Source: Scytolyngbya sp. HA4215-MV1
Lineage (GTDB): Bacteria > Cyanobacteriota > Cyanobacteriia > Leptolyngbyales > Leptolyngbyaceae
NCBI GenBank assembly: GCA_019359045.1
Contig: JAHHIA010000012.1
Coordinates: forward strand, 176,941 to 240,940
DNA length: 64,000 bases
Direction of reading: 5' to 3'
Shown: positions 55,466 through 64,000 of the stretch, in pieces
Layout: each line of letters begins with the position of its first letter
Position numbering within the stretch: position 1 is the first letter of the stretch
The notes under the pieces: model-generated
What the model was told of the DNA's origin: nothing
Database searches by the model: none
What the model saw: the letters and a program-made list of their open reading frames with translations, nothing else
Position numbers and translations under genes: made by a program

Positions 55466-55684
55466 TTAGCAAACCGTAGAAAGTTCATTACTGGGTCGAA
55501 TCCGTCCTCGACAGATCGCTCTGAGTAGTCGATCGATTGCTCTTCTTTCTTCTTCATCCAGTGAGTCATTCGATACGGCAGCCATTAATGCATAGCGATC
55601 TGCCAACGTAATCACACCAGAATAACTTGCCTGGGCAAACAGTTCAGAAATTGCGTTAGGAAGGAGTTCAGCGGGGGCAAACAT
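55466..55684 (-). CDS. Small hypothetical protein (72 aa)
   Basis: 72 aa, helical (GVITLADRYALMAAVSNDSL, DEEERRAIDRLLRAICRGRI). The pattern resembles small cyanobacterial proteins with an ADR..AL-AAV-DSL-EEER-I-RLL motif, but I do not know a function. It may be a regulatory or adaptor protein; it is not in an operon with a known gene. Confidence 0.6.
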   Translation of the reverse strand: MFAPAELLPNAISELFAQASYSGVITLADRYALMAAVSNDSLDEEERRAIDRLLRAICRGRIRPSNELSTVC

Positions 55685-55897
55685 AGTGACTTAATGAATC
55701 AGGAAGTAATGTTATTAGTATCAATCTTTTCCCCATAATTTCCGGTGATGAAAGGTTACCCTTCGGTGTGATTTTTTGAAGACGATCGAGTGAGAGAAGT
55801 AAGTTTTATCGGTGATGAACTTCAATCCATTTAGTGATTGAAATCACATCTAAAATCCTGTTGAATCGTAGAGCCTTCAATTCTCAAAATCCTGATT

Positions 55898-56731
55898 ATG
55901 CTTGCTCAATGGGACTGCCTATTAAAAAACCTCGGTGAATGGCACGGGTCGTTTAGTCGCCTTTCACCCCAAGGAACCCTGCTGGAAGATACCCCTACCA
56001 TCGTCTCGTTCGAGGGGCTAAATGAGAATCAAACCATTCGACAAATCGTCCGCCACTATCACCCCAGCCAGAATACTCCGGTTGACGAGAAAGTCCTGGA
56101 ATACAGTTCATTGGGACGAGGAATCATGCTCTTCGAGAATGGGGGGTTTTCTCAAGGGTCGATTCAACTTGCTCCCTACTCAGAGTTTGGAGCAGAACTG
56201 GGATTGATTGAAGGCGATCGTCGTTTGCGACTGGTGCAACTCTTCAATCAAGACCACCAACTCAACCGCATCACTTTGATTCGAGAACGACGATCGGGCA
56301 CTACTGCCCCAGAACGTCCTCCCTTACAATTGGAGGATCTGCTCGGAGAATGGCAGGGAGAAGCCACTACGCTTGATACCAGTTGGCAAGATACCTCCTA
56401 TCCCACCACCCTCAAACTCTATCGAGAAGGCGATCGGCTGGTGCAGTCTATTGCTTTCACCAGTCGTGGACAAAATCAAACCCTCATCTCCAGTGCCCAG
56501 ATCAATGGCTCCCAACTCTGGTTTGATCAGGGCAAGGTGCCGGTACAAGTTTTGCTACTTGCCGATGGCGCAACCTGCACCTGCCCTTTGCAAATTCAAC
56601 CTGGGCAGGCAATGTTCTTAGAAATGGGATGGCTCTTGCAACCGACCCTACGCCAACGCCTGATCCGTAGCTACAACAGCCGAGGAGAATGGGTCAGCTT
56701 AACTTTGGTAACGGAACAAAAAGTTAGATAA
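55898..56731 (+). CDS. DUF3598 family lipocalin-like protein
   Basis: 277 aa. Two similar halves begin with a G-E-W-x-G pattern (LGEWHGSFSRLSPQG and LGEWQGEATTLDTSW), as expected of DUF3598, which is related in fold to calycin/lipocalin proteins and CpcS-type bilin lyases. Function unknown. It converges with recF, whose stop lies 5 bp away. Confidence 0.75.
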   Translation: MLAQWDCLLKNLGEWHGSFSRLSPQGTLLEDTPTIVSFEGLNENQTIRQIVRHYHPSQNTPVDEKVLEYSSLGRGIMLFENGGFSQGSIQLAPYSEFGAELGLIEGDRRLRLVQLFNQDHQLNRITLIRERRSGTTAPERPPLQLEDLLGEWQGEATTLDTSWQDTSYPTTLKLYREGDRLVQSIAFTSRGQNQTLISSAQINGSQLWFDQGKVPVQVLLLADGATCTCPLQIQPGQAMFLEMGWLLQPTLRQRLIRSYNSRGEWVSLTLVTEQKVR

Positions 56732-56736
56732 AGCGG

Positions 56737-57948
56737 CTATCTAACGGGCGGCATTAATTGGCCTGCCTGAACTTGCAAAATTTGAGAAGAATTAAGCCAT
56801 TGAGCATCAAACGATCCCAAATGCGTCGTGGTAATCAACGTTTGAAACCGATCTTGCACCGCATTCAGCAGTTGATTCTGGCGATGGAGATCCAACTCTG
56901 CCAATACATCATCCAACAACAACAATGGCGGTTCCCCAATCACTTCTTCAATGAGCTTCAGTTCTGCCAGTTTTAATGCCAGCACAAGGGTTCGTTGTTG
57001 CCCCTGTGAACCATACTGCCGAGCAAACGATCGATTAATCGCAAACTCGACTTCATCGCGATGGGGACCCACCAACGTCGTGCCCTGGTATTGTTCAGCC
57101 ACCCTTTTTTGCTGAATTCTCACAAGAATCTCCGTTTGCAATTGCTGAGGATCATCTTGTGCCAGTCCTACATTGGGAGCATAGCTGACCTGAAGAACTT
57201 CGGTTTGTCCACTAATTTCTTGGTGCCAGTGTTCAGCCAGGGGTGCCAATCGCTGCAACACTCTGGCACGTCGCCGGATCACTCGCGATCCAGTCAAAGC
57301 CAATTGAGCATCCCAAAAAGCCAGTTGATCGAGAGTCGCCAACGGGTTCGCCTCTCGATCAAGAGCCTGAGAAAAATCGTCTCCCTCATTCTCCCTATCT
57401 CCCCATCGCCCTATCTCCCCATCTCCTCGTCCTTCCGCTTTTCGGATCGCTTTAAGCAGAGCATTGCGTTGACGTAAGACCTGGTTGTATTGCTGCAAAA
57501 TATAGGCATAGACAGGCTCCAATTGCACTAACAGCGCATCCATCCAGTGCCGTCGCCGCTCAGGCGCACCTCGCACCAAATCTAGATCCAAACTGGAGAA
57601 CTGCACCACGTTCAGGATGCCGAGAAAATCGAACTGGCGACGCAAAGACTCACTGTTGAGACTCACTGTCCGACGACCATTGCTGCGAAGTGTCACTGCT
57701 AAGTCAACCGCTCCTGTGTCCCGTTCCAAGCGAGCCGTCACTTGCCCGATCGATTCTCCCGCCAAAATCAAATCTCGATCGCGGGAGGTGCGATGCGATC
57801 GCAAAGTAGACAGCAACTCCACCGCTTCCAATAAATTCGATTTTCCCTGAGCATTATCACCAACCAAAATCGTTTTTGGAGCAGAAAATTCGAGAAACTG
57901 ATCCTGGTAGTTCCGAAATTGACGCAAATGGAGAGCTTTGAGGTACAT
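56737..57948 (-). CDS. recF: DNA replication and repair protein RecF
   Basis: 403 aa. SMC-like ATPase of the RecFOR pathway that helps load RecA at gaps. Walker [10 protein letters not shown] is at residues 30-38, the signature motif is in [16 protein letters not shown] and Walker B in [11 protein letters not shown]. Between the blocks IRKAEG and DQLAFWD lies a 25-30 residue insertion rich in Gly, Asp and Arg ([17 protein letters not shown]), encoded by the CT-rich repeat at 57391-57426. It disturbs neither catalytic motif. Confidence 0.9.
   Translation of the reverse strand: MYLKALHLRQFRNYQDQFLEFSAPKTILVGDNAQGKSNLLEAVELLSTLRSHRTSRDRDLILAGESIGQVTARLERDTGAVDLAVTLRSNGRRTVSLNSESLRRQFDFLGILNVVQFSSLDLDLVRGAPERRRHWMDALLVQLEPVYAYILQQYNQVLRQRNALLKAIRKAEGRGDGEIGRWGDRENEGDDFSQALDREANPLATLDQLAFWDAQLALTGSRVIRRRARVLQRLAPLAEHWHQEISGQTEVLQVSYAPNVGLAQDDPQQLQTEILVRIQQKRVAEQYQGTTLVGPHRDEVEFAINRSFARQYGSQGQQRTLVLALKLAELKLIEEVIGEPPLLLLDDVLAELDLHRQNQLLNAVQDRFQTLITTTHLGSFDAQWLNSSQILQVQAGQLMPPVR
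57391..57426. repeat. Short pyrimidine-rich repeat inside recF
   Basis: Overlapping copies of CTCCCTATC/CTCCCCATC occur in tandem at 57391-57426 (for example CTCCCTATCTCCCCATCGCC). Repeats of this type are common between cyanobacterial genes; here it lies inside a coding frame without shifting it. Confidence 0.6.
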
Positions 57949-58092
57949 AAACAGTCAGCTTTCAGCAGTCAGCCTTCAGCCTGATTCCTAAAACCTACAT
58001 GAGAACCTTCGCTCTCACCCCGCCATCGACCTTCCCTTCCCCAAACAGAGATGGAATGAAGGCAAGGAGTAAATTCCGATGTTACCAAATTC

Positions 58093-60909
58093 CTACCGCT
58101 GCATCTTCTGATAAACCCGAACAATCACTTTTTCGAATTCAATCCAAACAAACATTAACGAACTAAACCCGAGACAAATCCCCAATTCAGTCAGCGTCAA
58201 TGAATGAGTACCAAAAAATTGCTGCAAATGTGGCACGTAGATCAACAGCAATTGCAAAACCGTTGTCATAAGGACCGCACTCCAAACATACAGATTGGAG
58301 AACGGGTTTGTTTCAATGATCAACCGATTGCTGGAACGAACCGCGATCGCATGTCCCATTTGTGCCAAACACAGCGTCGTAAACACCATGGTCTTCCAGA
58401 TATCAGCACGACTGGGATCAAATCCTGGCGCATGGGAATAGTTGTACGCCCAGTCCATCAACACAATGGTGATAAAAGCAAAGATAATCCCAATCCGCAC
58501 CATATAGGAACCCAATCCCCGCGCGAAAATACTTTCACGTGGATTAAACGGAGGACGCTTCATCACATTGGCACCCGCTGGCTCCACCGCTAAAGCCAAA
58601 GCTGGTAATCCATCCGTCACCAGGTTCATCCAAAGAATTTGCAGCGGCGTAAGCGGCACTCCCCCCAAGCCCAGTAGAGGCGCAGCCGCCACCGTCAACA
58701 CCTCGCCAATATTGGAACCCAAAATATATTTAATAAAGCGTCGGATATTGGTATAAACAACCCGACCTTCTTCAGTTGCTGCCACGATCGTGGCAAAATT
58801 GTCATCCAGCAGCACCATGTCACTGGCTTCTTTACTGACATCAGTGCCCGTAATCCCCATGGCAATGCCGATATCAGCCTGCTTCAGTGCAGGCGCATCG
58901 TTGACCCCATCTCCTGTCATCGCCACAAACTCATTCTGACGTTGGAGCGCTTGCACAATACGCAGTTTATGCTCCGGTGAAACCCGAGCATAAACGCTAA
59001 CCTGTCCAACCTGTTTTTCCAACTCAGACTGGCTCATTTTCTCCAATTCTCGTCCGCTCAAGACGCGATCTTCAGGTCGCGCAATCCCCAGATCTTGGGC
59101 GATCGCTTTCGCCGTTAACTGGTGATCCCCTGTGATCATGACTGGACGAATGCCTGCTTCCCGACAGCGAGCCACCGCTTCTCGCACTTCGGGACGTGGC
59201 GCATCCAACATACTAACCAATCCCAACCAAATCAGATTTTGCTCACTGGCATCACCCGATCCTTCCGGGGGCAATTCTGACCAAGGCTTGTAGGCAAACC
59301 CCAGCACTCGCAGTCCACCTGCCGCCAGTTGATTGTTTTGTTCCAAAATCTGCTGTCGTTGGACACTACTAATTGATTCGATACGATCGCCCACTTGCAC
59401 CTGAGTACAGCGCTCCAGCGTTAATTCGGGTGACCCTTTCGTAAACATCAAGTAAGCAGAATCTTCTTCTGGCAAGTTACTCGCCGGTCGATATGTCCCT
59501 TGACAAACCACACTCATGCGCTTCCGTTCAGACGAAAACGGAAATTCTGCCACACGACGCAAGCGATTCGCCCAGGTTTCTTTGGTCAGCCCAGCTTTGC
59601 CTGCTACTACCAACAGCGCCCCTTCGGTAGGATCACCCAGAATTGACCATTGCCCTTTGTCTTGTTGCAAAATCGAATCATTGCAAGCCACACAAGCCAC
59701 AAGTAAGGGATTTAGCTCCGGGTCATCTTGAGGATTGTTTAGTTGCTGTTCCCCAAAGAAACTTCCCGTTGGCACATAGCCCTCACCCGTCACTTTCAGC
59801 GATTGACTTTCGGTATGGAGCGACTGCACTACCATCTTGTTTTGGGTCAGGGTGCCTGTCTTGTCGGAACAAATAGTCGTTACTGAACCCAACGTTTCGA
59901 CCGCTGGCAATTTACGAATCAAAGCATGCCGACGTACCATCCGCTGAGTACCCAACGCCAACGTCACTGTGATTACAGCTGGCAACCCTTCCGGCACCAC
60001 TGCCACCGCCATACTCAGCGACACTTCTAGCAATTCCTCCAAGGGTGCAGAAGAAGTCAACGTACCAAAAATCACCACGATCGCCACCAAAATCAACGAG
60101 CCGGTGACCAAAACATTGCCCAGTTGCCCCATCCGTTGTTGCAAAGGAGTTGGCTCAGATTCTACCGACTGCAATAGGGCGGCAATTTTACCCAATTCGG
60201 TGCGCATTCCGGTGGCAGTCACCAGGACGGTACCCCGCCCCTGCACAACTTCAGTTCCTTGAAAGACCAGGTTAATCCGATCGCCAACACTAGAGTCTTC
60301 TGGTAATTGAACGCTAGCATCCTTGTTAACGGCTTCAGCTTCACCAGTAAGTGCTGCTTCCCGCACTTGCAAATTCGACTCATTCAACAAGCGACCATCT
60401 GCCGATATTTGCACTCCCGCTTCTAATAAAATGATGTCACCAGGGACTAGCTCCTTGGCATTCACTTCCGCGGGAGATCCATCTCGCACAACTCGCACCT
60501 TGGGGGATGCCAGTTTTTTGAGAGCAGCCAATGCTTTTTCAGCCCGGCTCTCCTGCATATAACCCAAAATTCCGTTCAAAATCACAATGGCAAAAATAGC
60601 CACCGCATCCTTAGGAAAAACTGCTTTTCCAGCCAATTGACCTGCCCTCAGATCCAAAAATGCTGAGACGATCGCCACAAAAATCAGCATGACCAACATA
60701 ATATTGGTGAACTGATCCCACAAAATTTGTAGGGCACTTCGCCCGCCGGTTTCTTTTAGTTCATTGGAGCCATATTGCTGCAACCGCTGTGCCACTTGCT
60801 GAGCAGTTAACCCTTTTTGATGATCGCTGCGCAAAAGCTCCAGCGATTTTTCCGCTTCCAAAGCGTGCCAAAACTGGACAGATGAATCTTGCAAGGAATT
60901 TGAAGTCAT
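58093..60909 (-). CDS. P-type Ca2+-transporting ATPase (PacL-like)
   Basis: 938 aa, the usual size for P2-type ATPases. In order: actuator domain with LTGEAEAV, membrane helix 4 with [11 protein letters not shown] (ion-binding PEGL motif), phosphorylation site [14 protein letters not shown] (Asp), nucleotide-binding KGSPE, and the hinge [16 protein letters not shown], then C-terminal helices. The PEGL motif and lengths match cyanobacterial PacL and eukaryotic SERCA-type calcium pumps, so Ca2+ export is the best substrate guess; Mg2+ or Mn2+ cannot be excluded. Confidence 0.85.
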   Translation of the reverse strand: MTSNSLQDSSVQFWHALEAEKSLELLRSDHQKGLTAQQVAQRLQQYGSNELKETGGRSALQILWDQFTNIMLVMLIFVAIVSAFLDLRAGQLAGKAVFPKDAVAIFAIVILNGILGYMQESRAEKALAALKKLASPKVRVVRDGSPAEVNAKELVPGDIILLEAGVQISADGRLLNESNLQVREAALTGEAEAVNKDASVQLPEDSSVGDRINLVFQGTEVVQGRGTVLVTATGMRTELGKIAALLQSVESEPTPLQQRMGQLGNVLVTGSLILVAIVVIFGTLTSSAPLEELLEVSLSMAVAVVPEGLPAVITVTLALGTQRMVRRHALIRKLPAVETLGSVTTICSDKTGTLTQNKMVVQSLHTESQSLKVTGEGYVPTGSFFGEQQLNNPQDDPELNPLLVACVACNDSILQQDKGQWSILGDPTEGALLVVAGKAGLTKETWANRLRRVAEFPFSSERKRMSVVCQGTYRPASNLPEEDSAYLMFTKGSPELTLERCTQVQVGDRIESISSVQRQQILEQNNQLAAGGLRVLGFAYKPWSELPPEGSGDASEQNLIWLGLVSMLDAPRPEVREAVARCREAGIRPVMITGDHQLTAKAIAQDLGIARPEDRVLSGRELEKMSQSELEKQVGQVSVYARVSPEHKLRIVQALQRQNEFVAMTGDGVNDAPALKQADIGIAMGITGTDVSKEASDMVLLDDNFATIVAATEEGRVVYTNIRRFIKYILGSNIGEVLTVAAAPLLGLGGVPLTPLQILWMNLVTDGLPALALAVEPAGANVMKRPPFNPRESIFARGLGSYMVRIGIIFAFITIVLMDWAYNYSHAPGFDPSRADIWKTMVFTTLCLAQMGHAIAVRSSNRLIIETNPFSNLYVWSAVLMTTVLQLLLIYVPHLQQFFGTHSLTLTELGICLGFSSLMFVWIEFEKVIVRVYQKMQR

Positions 60910-61019
60910 AAATAGGGTCGCCAGGAATGCTATAACACCTACAGCACTTGATCATAGTGCCTAAGACCCAACTTTGGCACTATTAAATAGTATTAAGTTC
61001 ACATTTTCTCTATAAATCC

Positions 61020-62231
61020 ATGGTCGCCAACCCTTTTCTGCCTCAAAAACTCGTGGGTCGGCAAAACGAATTGCAGCAAGTTCAGCAAATTCTTGAAGCT
61101 GATGGGGATCTCGTCATTGCTGGTGTACCAGGGAGCGGACGGCGCACCCTGATCCGCTGGGCAGCAAAGGGGATTTGCGCCAGGGTAATCGAAATCGATT
61201 GCCTGCGAGCCACTGATTACCAAAGATTTCTACAGTTGCTAGCAGAAGGAATCATGGCTGCGTTTGATTATCCCACTGAACGGATCTTCATTGAACGTTG
61301 GAGCCATGACCAGCCTGTTATTTTAGAGCATTCCTCCAACCAGCGTTCACAATTGGTCTGGCATCTCTCCAAAGGGCAAGAGTGGAACTTACTCCAAATT
61401 CTGCTGACACTCCCCCAATGGATGGCAGAACAACTCAGCTGTCGCGTGGTCGTCATGTTCCAAAATTTTCCGCATATCCGCTCCTGGGATCGGTCTGGCA
61501 AATGGGAATACCACCTCTGCCAAGAAATTGAGCAACAAAGTCGGGTTAGCTATGCCCTGATCGCCACATCTGCCGACGCAATCACCCAAAGAAGGAATTT
61601 ACAGGTAGTAGCCTTACCTCCTTTAAAGGATGAAGAGATCGCAGAATGGATACAAGAGTCCATGGCAGCGGAAGGATTTACATTTGATGCTGAGACTCAG
61701 GCATTGGCAACCTTTCTCAATTACGTACAAGGCAACTTTGGCAGTGCGATCGCATTAGCACGTCGCATCTGGCTCGACCACCACCCTTCTAAACAACGAC
61801 AGACAACAGAATTAGACTTCCCGAAAGACCTTGCCACGATAATCCCAAACCAACCTGAACCGACAGACTCCATTTTTTTTGCCTCAACACCTAAAAATCA
61901 CTTTTTAGCTTATCAGGATCATTTTTTTCTTAAAGTCCATCATATTCATCGGAGCACGCTCGTCTTGGTCGAAGATCTCGCGCCTACGTTCGAATCCCTC
62001 ATCCTCCTCCTGCCTCCTAGCCAGGTACGTGTTCTAGAAAGCCTCGCCCTCGATCCAACGGATAGCCCCCACTCGCGAGAATACATCCAAAAGCATCAAC
62101 TCTCACGCGGAGGGGGGCTTCAAGGAGCCTTAGCCAGTTTGGAGCAAAAAGGGTTAGTCTACGGATCGGAATACCATTATCAAATCACCATGCCATTGCT
62201 CGCATTTTGGCTTAAGCAACAACTGGCATAG
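61020..62231 (+). CDS. Degenerate STAND/AAA-type ATPase-like protein
   Basis: 403 aa. It opens VANPFLPQKLVGRQNELQQV, like archaeal-type and STAND ATPases, followed by IAGVPGSGRRTLIRW, which occupies the Walker A place, but with Arg where the catalytic Lys of GKT/S is expected. A hydrophobic strand RVVVMFQNFPHI takes the place of Walker B without the usual acidic pair. The C-terminal third resembles a winged-helix (LSRGGGLQGALASLEQKGLV). It may bind but not hydrolyse nucleotide. The stop TAG spans the boundary with an inserted small element (62231). Confidence 0.6.
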   Translation: MVANPFLPQKLVGRQNELQQVQQILEADGDLVIAGVPGSGRRTLIRWAAKGICARVIEIDCLRATDYQRFLQLLAEGIMAAFDYPTERIFIERWSHDQPVILEHSSNQRSQLVWHLSKGQEWNLLQILLTLPQWMAEQLSCRVVVMFQNFPHIRSWDRSGKWEYHLCQEIEQQSRVSYALIATSADAITQRRNLQVVALPPLKDEEIAEWIQESMAAEGFTFDAETQALATFLNYVQGNFGSAIALARRIWLDHHPSKQRQTTELDFPKDLATIIPNQPEPTDSIFFASTPKNHFLAYQDHFFLKVHHIHRSTLVLVEDLAPTFESLILLLPPSQVRVLESLALDPTDSPHSREYIQKHQLSRGGGLQGALASLEQKGLVYGSEYHYQITMPLLAFWLKQQLA

Positions 62232-62311
62232 GCGTTGCTGAAAAGCAGGATGATTTGAAACTTCGTTCCAAATCATCCTGCATCATTTTCATCCTGTTAT
62301 TGAGCAACGCC
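62231..62311. mobile_element. MITE-like element with 9-bp target duplication
   Basis: 81 bp. Terminal inverted repeats begin GGCGTTGCT and end AGCAACGCC; the longer outer arms (62231-62253 and 62289-62311) match at 20 of 23 positions. An inner perfect stem GCAGGATGATTTG/CAAATCATCCTGC lies within. It is flanked by identical direct repeats ACTGGCATA at 62222-62230 and 62312-62320, consistent with a transposition event. It encodes no protein, so it depends on a transposase elsewhere. Confidence 0.85.
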
Positions 62312-62396
62312 ACTGGCATAACCATGGAAGTAGGAGGGAATCAATCGCTTCAGGTAAACTGATAACTAATGTGAACAGTATGTAAGCGCTTACGGT

Positions 62397-62996
62397 ATGA
62401 CTGCAAATTTGCCTGAACCAACCCCCAATACTAACCAGGCTTCAATGGCAACCCGGTTTAGGAATTTATTGATTGTCCTGGTTGCCGTAGTACTCAGTGT
62501 GACAGTATTCTTTGGCTTACGAACTCAAACCAGTTCTGTCTCTTTAACTGTTATGGCAAAAGAAGCCATGCCGCTTGAAATGGCGCTGAGCAATGGGAAA
62601 CCCACTTTGATGGAGTTTTACGCTAACTGGTGTACCAGTTGTCAAGCTATGGCAAAAGATGTATCCGAACTTAAACAGCAGTACAGCGATCGGGTGAACT
62701 TCGTCATGCTCAACGTAGACAATACCAAATGGTTACCTGAAATCCTACACTATCGAGTTGATGGCATCCCACACTTCGTTTATCTAAATCAACAAGGGGA
62801 ACCTCTTGCCAGTGCGATCGGCGAACAGCCCCGATCCATCCTGGAAGATAACTTAGTTGCCCTCGCTGAGGGAGAGCTTTTGCCCTACGCCAAAACTTCT
62901 GGGCGCACATCCGAATTTTCTACATCTACCACAACGACACCAAATCAGGCAACCACCAATCCCCGCAGTCACAGCAGCCAAGTTGTTATTGATTAA
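62397..62996 (+). CDS. txlA: Membrane-anchored thioredoxin-like protein (TxlA/HCF164 type)
   Basis: 199 aa. One N-terminal transmembrane segment (residues about 22-41) leads to a thioredoxin fold with the redox motif EFYANWCTSCQAM (WCTSC) and cis-Pro in DGIPHFVY. The tail is Thr/Ser-rich. This matches cyanobacterial TxlA and plant HCF164, which pass reducing equivalents across the thylakoid membrane and are needed for cytochrome b6f assembly. It precedes a response regulator gene but there is no evidence of coupling. Confidence 0.8.
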   Translation: MTANLPEPTPNTNQASMATRFRNLLIVLVAVVLSVTVFFGLRTQTSSVSLTVMAKEAMPLEMALSNGKPTLMEFYANWCTSCQAMAKDVSELKQQYSDRVNFVMLNVDNTKWLPEILHYRVDGIPHFVYLNQQGEPLASAIGEQPRSILEDNLVALAEGELLPYAKTSGRTSEFSTSTTTTPNQATTNPRSHSSQVVID

Positions 62997-63102
62997 TCAA
63001 GTAAAAGCACTGAATCCACGCTCACCTGAAAGCAGTTGCAGTCTTTGTGACTAAATGCTTTGTATCAGTCCGAAATGGATGGAATGGAAAAAGGTAAATA
63101 AT

Positions 63103-63801
63103 ATGGCAGGGCAATTGTTATTAGTTGATGATGAACCGGGCTTGCGAGAAGCCGTTCAGGCATATTTAGAAGATAGTGGATTTGAAGTTAATGTTGCTGC
63201 CAATGCCCATGATGCATGGGATCAACTTCAGCGCAATATGCCAGATCTCGTCATTTCTGACATCATGATGCCTCAAGTAGATGGCTATCAATTCCTCAAA
63301 CAACTACGGGACGACCCTCGTTTCGAGACTTTACCCGTTGTATTTTTAACGGCACGAGGTATGACTGCTGATCGGATTCAAGGCTATCAAACAGGCTGCG
63401 ATGCTTATCTCTCCAAACCCTTCGATCCAGATGAACTAGTCGCGATCGTCTCTAACTTGCTCGATCGCCGCGCCGCCACGCTCAAAGCTGCCAGTGATGA
63501 AGGCGACACTCTGAACATTGCTGACATGGCACGCCAAATTGCTGAAATTCGCGCCCTTTTAACCCAAAGAGGTGCCATCATTCAAACACCTGCACCTATC
63601 AAAATTGACTTCACTCCCCGTGAGCAAAGTGTCCTGGAACTCGTCGTTGACGGTTTGATGAATAAAGAAATTGCCCGTCGCTTGAACACAAGTGTTCGTA
63701 ATGTAGAAAAATATGTGAGCCGATTGTTCAGTAAAACAGGCACAAACAGCCGAACTGAATTGGTACGGTACGCGCTGGAACACGGGCTTATGAATTCATA
63801 A
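63103..63801 (+). CDS. LuxR/NarL-type response regulator
   Basis: 232 aa from the ATG at 63103, which has AAAGGT upstream; a start 16 codons earlier is weaker. Receiver: LLVDDEPGLRE, phospho-acceptor Asp in LVISDIMMP, Thr in FLTARG, Lys in LSKPFD. C-terminal LuxR-type HTH: FTPREQSVLELVVDGLMNKEIA, LNTSVRNVEKYVSRLFSKTG. The protein resembles the Ycf29-like regulators of cyanobacteria and red algae, but a symbol is not justified. The partner kinase is not in the window. Confidence 0.85.
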   Translation: MAGQLLLVDDEPGLREAVQAYLEDSGFEVNVAANAHDAWDQLQRNMPDLVISDIMMPQVDGYQFLKQLRDDPRFETLPVVFLTARGMTADRIQGYQTGCDAYLSKPFDPDELVAIVSNLLDRRAATLKAASDEGDTLNIADMARQIAEIRALLTQRGAIIQTPAPIKIDFTPREQSVLELVVDGLMNKEIARRLNTSVRNVEKYVSRLFSKTGTNSRTELVRYALEHGLMNS

Positions 63802-63811
63802 AGAAAACGAT

Positions 63812-63846
63812 AAACGATCGCCAGGCAGTAGACCTAGCGATCGTTT
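63812..63846 (+). terminator. Hairpin after the response regulator gene
   Basis: The arms AAACGATCGC (63812-63821) and GCGATCGTTT (63837-63846) pair perfectly around a 15-nt loop, 11 bp after the gene's stop, and the stem ends in a T-run (TTTTACC). It should end this transcript before the rRNA genes on the other strand. Confidence 0.7.
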
Positions 63847-63915
63847 TACCATCTCTTTTCAGACAGATACAGCCCACCATGGCAAATACCAATAGTGGAC
63901 TGTATGGAGAATCAA

Positions 63916-64000
63916 CCTGGCATCGAGCTATTTTTGCAGGGAGCAACCCCCCAACTATCTTCGCCGCAGTTGCGTTTCACATCTCAGTTCGGGATGGATG
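63916..64000 (-). rRNA. rrf: 5S rRNA, 3' part (continues beyond the right edge)
   Basis: Read on the minus strand from 64000: CATCCATCCCGAACTGAGATG, TGTGAAACG, CTGCGGCGAAGATAG, then GGGGGGTTGCTCCC and a 3' end AATAGCTCGATGCCAGG. These are the conserved internal loops and 3' strand of bacterial 5S rRNA (the block CCCGAACT and the closing CGATGCCAGG). About 85 of some 118 nt are inside the window; the 5' part and, in the usual order, 23S and 16S lie beyond 64000. Confidence 0.9.

Noticed and set aside
1..64000. Search for CRISPR arrays and prophage or conjugative genes
   Set aside because: No series of regularly spaced direct repeats and no phage structural, integrase or conjugation genes were seen; the one mobile element is the small MITE at 62231-62311.

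Overview
The window is cyanobacterial chromosomal DNA. The palindrome GCGATCGC and its core CGATCG recur throughout, inside and between genes. The gene set also fits: an NdhD subunit of NDH-1, Fe superoxide dismutase, a group 2 sigma-70 factor, a TxlA-type membrane thioredoxin, and several small families (DUF2949, DUF3598, DUF3131) seen mainly in cyanobacteria. A filamentous, non-model lineage is plausible, but nothing here fixes the genus. Both edges cut a gene: glycogen synthase glgA at the left and 5S rRNA at the right, the latter implying an rRNA operon beyond the right edge on the minus strand.

Layout. 1-11.9 kb is mostly single housekeeping genes: glgA (partial) and a divergent GH57 glycoside hydrolase, an HD phosphohydrolase, a GNAT acetyltransferase, a gene-poor stretch with a frameshifted remnant, sodB, a group 2 sigma factor and priA. 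12.4-25.5 kb is the most notable region. A same-strand row encodes an outer-membrane barrel, a GH26-like protein, a DUF3131 protein, a second protein with three DUF3131 domains, and a BcsA-like GT2 polysaccharide synthase. It is followed by a STAS anti-anti-sigma protein, a PIG-L/LmbE deacetylase gene interrupted by an in-frame TAA, a receiver-PP2C phosphatase and an RsbW-like ATPase. I read this as an exopolysaccharide synthesis and export locus with a partner-switching control module beside it.

25.5-32 kb carries a ChrR-like cupin protein, a DUF2237 protein, a PdeM-like phosphoesterase, an unusual protein built from nine-residue repeats, a SUI1/YciH factor, ndhD and thrB. 32-40.7 kb is one 2873-codon gene for an exoprotein with a hemagglutinin-type N-terminus, CSLREA/beta-helix repeats and a C-terminal CHAT caspase-like protease domain. 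41-64 kb returns to dispersed genes: tRNA-Asp, a GNAT acetyltransferase, a methyltransferase, a RecB-like nuclease, ExbD, a 47-aa membrane protein, an SGNH hydrolase, a Gfo/Idh oxidoreductase, two candidate peptidoglycan enzymes, a phosphoesterase, a DNA glycosylase, recF, a P-type Ca2+-ATPase, a degenerate ATPase whose stop codon was hit by a small mobile element, txlA and a LuxR-type response regulator.

All calls come from reading the sequence and recalling family motifs; no database search was run. Where an upstream ATG, GTG or TTG extends a frame without a ribosome binding site, I chose the start with the better site and say so.
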